From positions 5,106,223 through 5,170,222 of the forward strand of contig OY969111.1 in the NCBI GenBank assembly GCA_963697975.1: DNA of 64,000 bases, read 5' to 3'. Below, one piece after another: positions 58,165 through 64,000 of the stretch. The notes under the pieces were generated by a model that saw only the letters and a list, made by a program, of their open reading frames with translations, searched no databases and was not told the DNA's origin. Positions within the stretch are counted from its first letter, which is position 1. Each line of letters starts with the position of its first letter. The DNA is from QHXM01 sp963697975. Its GTDB lineage: Bacteria > Acidobacteriota > Blastocatellia > Pyrinomonadales > Pyrinomonadaceae. The position numbers and the translations under genes are program-made.

Positions 58165-58908
58165 ATGGGATTAGTTGAGGCAGAGGGAATTGTCCTGCGC
58201 TCGTACAACTTGGCAGAGGCCGATAAGATCGTGGTTTGTCTGACGCGCCACGCTGGTGTGGTGCGGACGGTGGCGCGGGGTGCTCGACGGCTGAAGAGCA
58301 GATTTGGCGCTGGGTTGGAGCCATTTACGATCATCGCTCTGACTTACTACGAGAAGGAAGGGCGCGAACTGGTCTCTCTGCGGCAGGCCGAGATAATACG
58401 CTCCTTTTTTGGCCTTGCGGGGAGTGCTGAGACCGTTGCTGCCCTGGCTTACATGAGTGAATTGGTGATGGAGTTTGCTCCACCTCACGAGCCGAACGAG
58501 AGGCTTTTTAGAATGGTTCGGGCAGTCGTAGAGGCGTTGGCCAGCGCGCCGGATGACTTGCCGACGCTTGTCCGGTACTTCGAAATTTGGACACTGCGGC
58601 TGGCAGGTTTTCTCCCGGACATGCGCTCATGCGCGGAGTGCGCGAAGAGGTTGGGGGAGGATTCCTCTGTCTATCTTAATGCTGAATTTAAGGCTCGTTG
58701 CGGCCCGTGCAGTAACCGTCTGGGAAATGAACTCTCGCAGGCCGGACATAGGCAATTACGCTCGGCGCAACGGCTCTCTCCCTCCGAATTCGCCGCGTCG
58801 GCGAGAAACCTAAGCCCCAAAACAATGACCGAATTGGCCGAACTATCTCAAGGATTAATCGGGCGCGTCTTAGAGCGACAGCCTCGCAGTTCCAAGAGTC
58901 TTCGTTGA
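58165..58908 (+). CDS. recO: DNA repair protein RecO
   Basis: This 247-residue protein acts with RecF/RecR to load RecA on SSB-coated DNA. The N-terminal OB fold starts VEAEGIVLRSYNLAEADKIV, followed by GARRLKSRFGAGLEPF (DNA-binding basic loop). The helical domain carries a four-Cys zinc site, C-A-E-C near residue 155 and C-G-P-C near 175. Length is typical. A CGGAG ribosome-binding site lies 4 nt before the ATG. recO is often found next to unrelated essential genes. Here it sits between the small membrane genes and lptFG, with a 77-nt gap upstream that shows no clear promoter. Confidence 0.9.
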   Translation: MGLVEAEGIVLRSYNLAEADKIVVCLTRHAGVVRTVARGARRLKSRFGAGLEPFTIIALTYYEKEGRELVSLRQAEIIRSFFGLAGSAETVAALAYMSELVMEFAPPHEPNERLFRMVRAVVEALASAPDDLPTLVRYFEIWTLRLAGFLPDMRSCAECAKRLGEDSSVYLNAEFKARCGPCSNRLGNELSQAGHRQLRSAQRLSPSEFAASARNLSPKTMTELAELSQGLIGRVLERQPRSSKSLR

Positions 58909-58967
58909 CCAACTCTGCTTCAGACCCCTGTAGCTTTCGAGGCGTCTCTCTTCATTGATTAAATTGT

Positions 58968-61304
58968 ATGCGAATCGGCGGCAGGTTAGTTGAGCGATAT
59001 ATCATCTGGGCAGTGTTGCCCTACCTGTTGCTGTCTCTGCTGCTTTTAACGGCCATTCTTTTCGCCCAGCAGGCGGGCCGCTTCGGCGACTTGCTGGTAG
59101 AGGCGCGGGTCCCTCCCGGCCTTGTGGCCGAGCTGGCGCTTTCAGTGTTACCGAACGTGCTGGTTTTTACTCTGCCGATGGCGTTGCTCACGGGTATCTT
59201 GATCGGGTTCAGCCGGATGGGGAGCGACAGCGAACTGGTGGCTATGCGCTCGGCTGGCGTCGGGACATGGCAAATGCTGTGGCCCGTTTTGCTGATCGGA
59301 GCGTTCTTAACCCTTCCTTCACTTTACGTCAACATGGAGCTATCCCCGGAATCAGCGCGTTCCCTGCGTCACGTGGGAACGCGGGCCGCGCTCTATAAGC
59401 TGGATTCACCGGTAGAGCCTCGCTCGTTTAGTGTGATTGGGGCGCGGGATTCAAGCGCCGCGGAGACGCCTGTCTACGTTATCTATGTCCGCGACGGAGA
59501 TCGGCAGCGTGGGCAGTGGGGAAGAGTGTTTCTGCACACGGAGATGAAGGACGGGTCGGTCAGGATCGTGACGGCTCGTTCGGGGCGGATTGATTCAGCC
59601 GGTGAGCAGTCGGAACTGGTCTTGAGTGACGTCGCGCTCACGACCCTGCCTAAAGTCACATCTTGGGGGCAGGGCGAATATGCTACAGAGCGCTTGGAGC
59701 AATGGCGCATCATTCTTGAGACGGGACGTAAGGAACTGCTTGACAGCTTACGCCATGACGAAGCGGAAGTCAGGCTGAATGAGATGGGGTGGCACGCTTT
59801 ATCGGTTTATGCGGCCTCAAAAACTGGAGCGGAAAATCGCGAAGCGGTCATCTTATTGCATAAGCGTTTGGCTCTGTCGCTGTCGCCGCTCATTTTTGCT
59901 TTTTTCGGGGCGACGCTGGGAATGCGTGTCAGAAAAGGAGGGCGGGGAATAGGTGTGCTGCTGTCGGTGTTGGCGATGCTTTTCTACTATTTGGTTATGC
60001 TTGGAGGCGAGCAGTTAGCGCGCGCAGGGGCAATTACACCCTTTGTCGGGGCATGGTTGGCCTCGCTTGTGACAATGGTTTGTGGATTTGTTCTAATGGT
60101 GACAAGGCTCGGGGGCTTTCTGCGAAGGGCGAAAGATTTCACGCGAAGGAAGAGTTCTGAGGCTATTGCTGACAATCCCAAGAGGATTCCGTCTGATAAT
60201 GTTCAGGTAAGACTCCTGAGCTTTCCGAGCCTGATGGATGTGGATGTACTACGAACGGTCTTGCTGAGCTTTACTGTGGCCTTTATCTCTCTGATGGCGA
60301 TTTTCCTGATATTCACGCTCTTTGAGCTTTGGCGGTTTATTATTACAAAGGGGATTGGGTTGGGGCTGGTTGGGGAGTACTTGTTGTTCCTTCTGCCCTT
60401 GGTTAGCGTTCAACTCCTTCCCGCCAGCGTTTTAATAGCTATGCTGGCCACGTACGCTTTGATCGCCCGACACCAAGAAGCCATTGCCTGGTGGTCAGGG
60501 GGGCAGAGTGTTTACAGATTGATGCTGCCGGGGCTGATATTTGCAGTAGGTGTTGCTGCCTGTTTATGGGTCGTGCAGGAGCGATTAATGCCGCAGGCGA
60601 ATATCAGGCAAGACGCCTTGAGGTCGCAAATTCGGGGAGGTCTCTCACGGACGACTGTCGGTTACGATAGACAATGGCTGGCTTCTGCGGAGACCGAGCG
60701 CCTATATTCTTACGAATACGAAGAATCTGGTGCTTTGAAAAATCCCGTCATCTATGGTTTTGATTCGGGCGGCGTTCATCTGGAGAGAATTATGTCAGGG
60801 CAGTCAGCACGCTGGCTAGGCGGAAACGACCAGGTTGAACTTCGCGACGTGATATCGCTGGGCCTTCGGTCTGCTGATGTAGGGTGGAGTAGGCAGGACA
60901 GCTTGGTGCTGGATACCGTCGAGCAACGGGAAGTGTTTAAGCCTGCCGTGGATAAGCCGTCGCATTTAAGCGCAAGCGTTTTAAGCAACTACATAAAGTC
61001 GGCCACAAAGCGCGGAACAGGTGTGACAGCCTTCGAGGTCGCATTGCAAAAGAAATATGCGGGACCTTTTGGCGTCGTGGTGATGGCCATGATCGGAATA
61101 CCTCTGGCGCTTTCATTCGGACGCAAGAGTGCGATAGTAGCGTTATGCATGGCAATCGCTTTGGGCCTTGTCTTCTGGGCGGCAGTCGGAGGGTTCCAGC
61201 AGATGGGAGAATATGGACTTCTCCCCCCTATTGTTGCCGCATGGTCGCCGATTGTTATCTTCGCTGCCGCTGGCTTCTATCTATTATTCCGTGCTCGAAC
61301 CTGA
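58968..61304 (+). CDS. lptFG: Fused LptF-LptG lipopolysaccharide export permease
   Basis: This 778-residue inner-membrane protein is made of two tandem YjgP/YjgQ domains. The first (about 1-395) has the LptF-like start VERYIIWAVLPYLLLSLLLL, the conserved PMALLTGILIGFSRMGSDSE and MELSPESAR, then a beta-jellyroll periplasmic part and helices to about 385. The second (about 420-778) repeats the plan: FTVAFISLMAIFLIFTLFEL, LLPASVLIAMLATYALIARH, the jellyroll, and final helices (FGVVVMAMIGIPLALSFGRK). LptF and LptG normally pair as separate proteins with the LptB ATPase to extract LPS. Here one chain supplies both. The presence of Lpt implies an LPS-containing outer membrane. Confidence 0.88.
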   Translation: MRIGGRLVERYIIWAVLPYLLLSLLLLTAILFAQQAGRFGDLLVEARVPPGLVAELALSVLPNVLVFTLPMALLTGILIGFSRMGSDSELVAMRSAGVGTWQMLWPVLLIGAFLTLPSLYVNMELSPESARSLRHVGTRAALYKLDSPVEPRSFSVIGARDSSAAETPVYVIYVRDGDRQRGQWGRVFLHTEMKDGSVRIVTARSGRIDSAGEQSELVLSDVALTTLPKVTSWGQGEYATERLEQWRIILETGRKELLDSLRHDEAEVRLNEMGWHALSVYAASKTGAENREAVILLHKRLALSLSPLIFAFFGATLGMRVRKGGRGIGVLLSVLAMLFYYLVMLGGEQLARAGAITPFVGAWLASLVTMVCGFVLMVTRLGGFLRRAKDFTRRKSSEAIADNPKRIPSDNVQVRLLSFPSLMDVDVLRTVLLSFTVAFISLMAIFLIFTLFELWRFIITKGIGLGLVGEYLLFLLPLVSVQLLPASVLIAMLATYALIARHQEAIAWWSGGQSVYRLMLPGLIFAVGVAACLWVVQERLMPQANIRQDALRSQIRGGLSRTTVGYDRQWLASAETERLYSYEYEESGALKNPVIYGFDSGGVHLERIMSGQSARWLGGNDQVELRDVISLGLRSADVGWSRQDSLVLDTVEQREVFKPAVDKPSHLSASVLSNYIKSATKRGTGVTAFEVALQKKYAGPFGVVVMAMIGIPLALSFGRKSAIVALCMAIALGLVFWAAVGGFQQMGEYGLLPPIVAAWSPIVIFAAAGFYLLFRART

Positions 61305-61355
61305 CTTCTGGACAAAAACTATCTCAGAGGAGAGGGGAGATTCTCCTTACTTTCT

Positions 61356-62633
61356 TTAAGTCCCCATCTCCCAGCTTGAAAGATATTCCAGTTGCTCTGA
61401 TGTTAGCGTATCAATAGAAATGCCCAGAGCGCGCAACTTAAGGCTTGCTATCTCAGTGTCAACTTCCTGTGGAAGGAGATGGACGCCTGGCTTCAATTCG
61501 CCCTTCTTCCTGATCAAATACTCTACTGAAAGCGCCTGATTGGCAAAGCTCATGTCCATCACGCTGGCTGGATGGCCTTCGGCTGCTGCCAGATTTATCA
61601 AGCGCCCCTCACCGAGCACAATCAATCGCCGACCTGTTCTCTTGACGACGTACTCTTCAACGAATGGCCTGAGAAGTGTTGGCGCGCTTGACATCTCTCT
61701 CAATGCCACAAGGTTCAATTCCAGATCGAAATGCCCGCTGTTGCAGACAATAGCTCCGTCTTTCATTAAGTCGAAATGTGAGCCGTCTATAACGTGCCGA
61801 TTGCCTGTGACTGTGACGAAGATATCGCCCAGAGACGCGGCTTCTGTCATTGGCATAACGCGGAAGCCATCCATAACAGCTTCTATGGCTTTAATCGGAT
61901 CTATCTCTGTAACGATCACATTCGCGCCCATACCGCGCGCCCTTAGGGCTACACCCTTGCCACACCAGCCATAGCCAATCACCACCAGCGCTCGCCCAGC
62001 CAGAAGAATGTTAGTAGCCCGGATAATTCCATCAAGTGTAGACTGCCCGGTTCCATATCGATTATCGAAGAAGTGTTTCGTCTGAGCGTTATTGACGGCA
62101 ATCGCGGGAAACGCCAGCACGCCCGCAGCTTCCATAGAGCGCAGACGTACGATACCTGTGGTGGTTTCCTCCGTTGAGCCTATAACCTCTCGCGCCTGCT
62201 GCTCACGCTCTTTGATTAATGTTGCGACTACGTCCGAGCCATCGTCAATAATTATTTCCGGATGGAAGTCCAGAGCTGTGCGGACGTGCCTGTTGTACGT
62301 TTCGGTCGTCTCCCCTTTAATCGCGAAGACAGGGACCCCCCAATCGTTAACGAGAGATGCCGCCACATCATCCTGCGTTGAGAGGGGATTGGAGGCGATC
62401 AGCAGCGATTCCGCCCCACCAGCCTGCAATGCCCTAACTAGGTTGGCGGTTTCAGTAGTCACATGGGCGCAAGCAATCAAGCGTACACCTTGCAGGGGTT
62501 TCTCTTTAGAGAATCGTTCACGGATCAAGCGGAGAACAGGCATCTCTCGCTCAGCCCATTCGATTCTGCGCTTTCCATCCCCAGCTAGTTCGATGTTTTT
62601 TACGTCATAGTCAAGCGACCGATTTGCAGTCAT
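61356..62633 (-). CDS. ahcY: Adenosylhomocysteinase
   Basis: Hydrolyses S-adenosylhomocysteine to adenosine and homocysteine, relieving inhibition of methyltransferases. The 425-residue protein has LIACAHVTTETANLVRALQA, DDGSDVVATLI and STEETTTGIVRL. FPAIAVNNAQTKHFFDNRYG carries the catalytic Lys/Asp region, the NAD loop is VVIGYGWCGKGVA, and the tail is EVDTEIASLKLRALGI. It uses tightly bound NAD. It follows metK by 68 nt on the same strand, so SAM synthesis and SAH clearance are probably co-expressed. An AAAGAGGG ribosome-binding site precedes the ATG. It converges with lptFG; the 51-nt gap has no clear terminator. Confidence 0.93.
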   Translation of the reverse strand: MTANRSLDYDVKNIELAGDGKRRIEWAEREMPVLRLIRERFSKEKPLQGVRLIACAHVTTETANLVRALQAGGAESLLIASNPLSTQDDVAASLVNDWGVPVFAIKGETTETYNRHVRTALDFHPEIIIDDGSDVVATLIKEREQQAREVIGSTEETTTGIVRLRSMEAAGVLAFPAIAVNNAQTKHFFDNRYGTGQSTLDGIIRATNILLAGRALVVIGYGWCGKGVALRARGMGANVIVTEIDPIKAIEAVMDGFRVMPMTEAASLGDIFVTVTGNRHVIDGSHFDLMKDGAIVCNSGHFDLELNLVALREMSSAPTLLRPFVEEYVVKRTGRRLIVLGEGRLINLAAAEGHPASVMDMSFANQALSVEYLIRKKGELKPGVHLLPQEVDTEIASLKLRALGISIDTLTSEQLEYLSSWEMGT

Positions 62634-62701
62634 TTATCATGCCCTCTTTAAAGTATGTGATTAAGATTTGGAGATACTGCTGGCGTTTACAATGGCTGTG
62701 G

Positions 62702-63853
62702 CTATATGCCCGCGGCTTCACGTAATACCTCAGCTTTATCTGTAGCTTCCCAAGTGAAGCCCTCTCCATCACGACCAAAATGGCCGTAAGCTGCGGTCGT
62801 TTTATAGATAGGACGCCGCAGGCGTAAATCTTCAATTATTCCTTGTGGCGTTAAGCTGAAGTGGTCGCGTATCAAGGCGGCTATCTCAGATTCTCCTATC
62901 CGACCTGTTCCGCCCGTGTCAACTAAGACCGAGACGGGGTCTGCGACGCCTATGGCATAGGCTAGCTGGACAAGGCATTTTTCGGCCAAACCCGCCGCTA
63001 CGACATTTTTAGCGGCATACCGAGCCATATAGGCAGCAGATCGATCAACTTTCGTCGGATCTTTCCCGGAGAAAGCGCCTCCTCCATGTGGAGCGTACCC
63101 CCCATACGTGTCTACTATGATTTTGCGGCCCGTCAGCCCTGCATCGCCCTGTGGTCCGCCGGTGACGAACCTGCCAGTGGGATTGATGTGGTATTTCGTA
63201 TTTTTATCTAGCAGCTCGGGGGAGATAGTGGCTTCAATCACTTGCTCTAAAATCTCGGCCCGTAATTGCTCATTTGAGACCTTCTCATCATGTTGTGATG
63301 AGATAACGACGGTCTCAACCCTAAAGGGCCGTCCGTCCCTGTACTCAACTGTAACCTGTGATTTACCATCCGGGCGTAGGTAGGGAAGGTCATTGGATTT
63401 ACGTGTCTCTGAGAGGCGTTTTGTCAGCCTGTGTGCCAGTTGGATGGGCATTGGCATTAATTCAGGAGTTTCATTACAAGCAAACCCGAACATTAGACCC
63501 TGATCGCCCGCGCCGCCCGTATCAACGCCCATAGCAATGTCTGGAGATTGTGTCCCGACCGCCGATAAGACGCTGCAAGTGTCACAATCGAAGCCATATT
63601 TTGCGCGCGTATACCCAATCTCTCTAATGGTTTCACGTGCAACTCTTGAAAAATCAACGGTCGCTGAAGTTGTGATCTCACCTGCGACCACGACTAGGCC
63701 CGTAGTGACGAGTGTCTCGCATGCAACCCTACCGGTCGGATCCTGCTCAAGTATTGCGTCAAGCACAGCGTCTGAGATTTGATCTGAAATCTTGTCCGGG
63801 TGACCCTCCGTGACAGATTCCGAGGTAAATAAATAACTTCCTTCGATGCTCAA
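62702..63853 (-). CDS. metK: S-adenosylmethionine synthetase
   Basis: Makes SAM from methionine and ATP. This 383-residue protein starts at TTG (MSIEGSYLFTSESVTEGHPDK, with the ATP-binding GHPDK). GVDTGGAGDQGLMFGFACNE is the hexapeptide region, KSQVTVEYRDG and DTYGGYAPHGGGAFSGKDPTKVDRSAA carry the phosphate-binding loop, and AYGHFGR is near the end. All MetK signatures look intact. AAGGAG lies 10 nt before the TTG, and a sigma-70-like promoter is visible at 63908-63937. The leader between promoter and start is only about 45 nt, too short for a SAM riboswitch. Confidence 0.95.
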   Translation of the reverse strand: MSIEGSYLFTSESVTEGHPDKISDQISDAVLDAILEQDPTGRVACETLVTTGLVVVAGEITTSATVDFSRVARETIREIGYTRAKYGFDCDTCSVLSAVGTQSPDIAMGVDTGGAGDQGLMFGFACNETPELMPMPIQLAHRLTKRLSETRKSNDLPYLRPDGKSQVTVEYRDGRPFRVETVVISSQHDEKVSNEQLRAEILEQVIEATISPELLDKNTKYHINPTGRFVTGGPQGDAGLTGRKIIVDTYGGYAPHGGGAFSGKDPTKVDRSAAYMARYAAKNVVAAGLAEKCLVQLAYAIGVADPVSVLVDTGGTGRIGESEIAALIRDHFSLTPQGIIEDLRLRRPIYKTTAAYGHFGRDGEGFTWEATDKAEVLREAAGI

Positions 63854-63907
63854 TCTTTATTAACTCCTTATCTGGATTGGAACTATAAATTAGCCAAAAG
63901 ACCGCGT

Positions 63908-63937
63908 ACTGTAGCAGCCACTAGCGAAGAGTGTCAA
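63908..63937 (-). promoter_or_regulatory. Sigma-70-like promoter for metK-ahcY
   Basis: On the minus strand TTGACA (63937-63932) and TACAGT (63913-63908) are separated by 18 nt, about 55 nt before the metK start. It is the best consensus promoter seen in the window. Upstream bases to 64000 show no gene. Confidence 0.6.
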
Positions 63938-64000
63938 GGTTTCCACCGGCAATCACCGCGAACAGCAGGAAAGTTGCCGTAAATTGAAATGCCGCTGGGC

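Noticed and set aside
63854..64000. SAM or SAH riboswitch upstream of metK
   Set aside because: A good promoter places the transcript start about 45 nt before the start codon, too little for a riboswitch, and no conserved core is seen.

Overview
The window looks like a chromosomal segment of an Acidobacteriota bacterium, most likely class Blastocatellia (Pyrinomonadaceae-like). The grounds are gene content and moderately high GC: a VWFA-related protein of the acidobacterial type, an ECF sigma/anti-sigma pair followed by DUF4097 proteins, tandem DUF5916/CBM9 outer-membrane proteins, paired M16 peptidases, a fused aroD-aroE and a fused lptF-lptG. No lineage-defining rRNA is present, so the placement is inference. 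I see no prophage, insertion sequence, CRISPR array or secondary-metabolite cluster. The only foreign-looking piece is a broken HNH nuclease gene beside tRNA-Val.

Layout. 1-9.2 kb (+): a truncated gene, rlmB, two small envelope/unknown genes, cysK, aroDE, a MoeB/ThiF-type E1-like enzyme, a secreted propeller-like protein and a tiny Pro/Lys-rich secreted peptide. 9.3-17.2 kb: a secreted unknown, the HNH pseudogene, tRNA-Val(CAC), a type IV pilin, moxR-DUF58, a zinc-ribbon/DUF4190-like protein and a membrane-fused spermidine-synthase-like protein. 17.3-21.2 kb (-): the heme genes hemE, a small zinc ribbon, hemH and hemG. 21.4-27.5 kb (+): ECF sigma, anti-sigma and three DUF4097 proteins, one carrying a very long Ala/Gln/Arg/Glu helix. 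27.7-37.2 kb (+): three tandem AMIN-like/CBM9/DUF5916 paralogues of about 1000 residues. 37.3-44.0 kb (-): an M16 peptidase pair, a small membrane protein, a VOC protein, pncB/pncA (NAD salvage) and ruvX. 44.1-45.4 kb (+): an S41 protease homologue that has lost its catalytic dyad. 45.5-52.5 kb (-): an acyl-CoA carboxylase carboxyltransferase, a DUF402 protein, transaldolase, an FAH-family protein, an FN3 lipoprotein, hslU and hslV. 52.7-61.3 kb (+): a C26 glutamine-hydrolase-like protein, an SDR, NamZ, an FmdE-like protein, the VWFA protein, two small membrane proteins, recO and lptFG. 61.3-63.9 kb (-): ahcY and metK (the methyl cycle).

The most unusual theme is a family of at least 13 inverted repeats at gene boundaries. 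Each arm is made of short, degenerate tandem words, usually 7 nt and in two cases 9 nt. The word differs from locus to locus (GTAGGCA, TCTGGAG, AGTGGTC, GTGATGG, GCGGATT and others), but the layout is the same: tandem words, a loop of mostly 6 to 44 nt, then the reverse complement of the same words. Arms reach 32 bp of perfect complementarity. The elements abut stop and start codons inside likely operons, often leave the next gene without a Shine-Dalgarno, supply the stop codon of hemG, and appear to encode the signal peptide of a lipoprotein.

Other points worth a look are the S41 pseudoprotease, the amber-interrupted HNH gene, a shared promoter-like motif upstream of the ECF sigma gene and a DUF4097 gene, and a 57-residue membrane protein overlapping its upstream neighbour.
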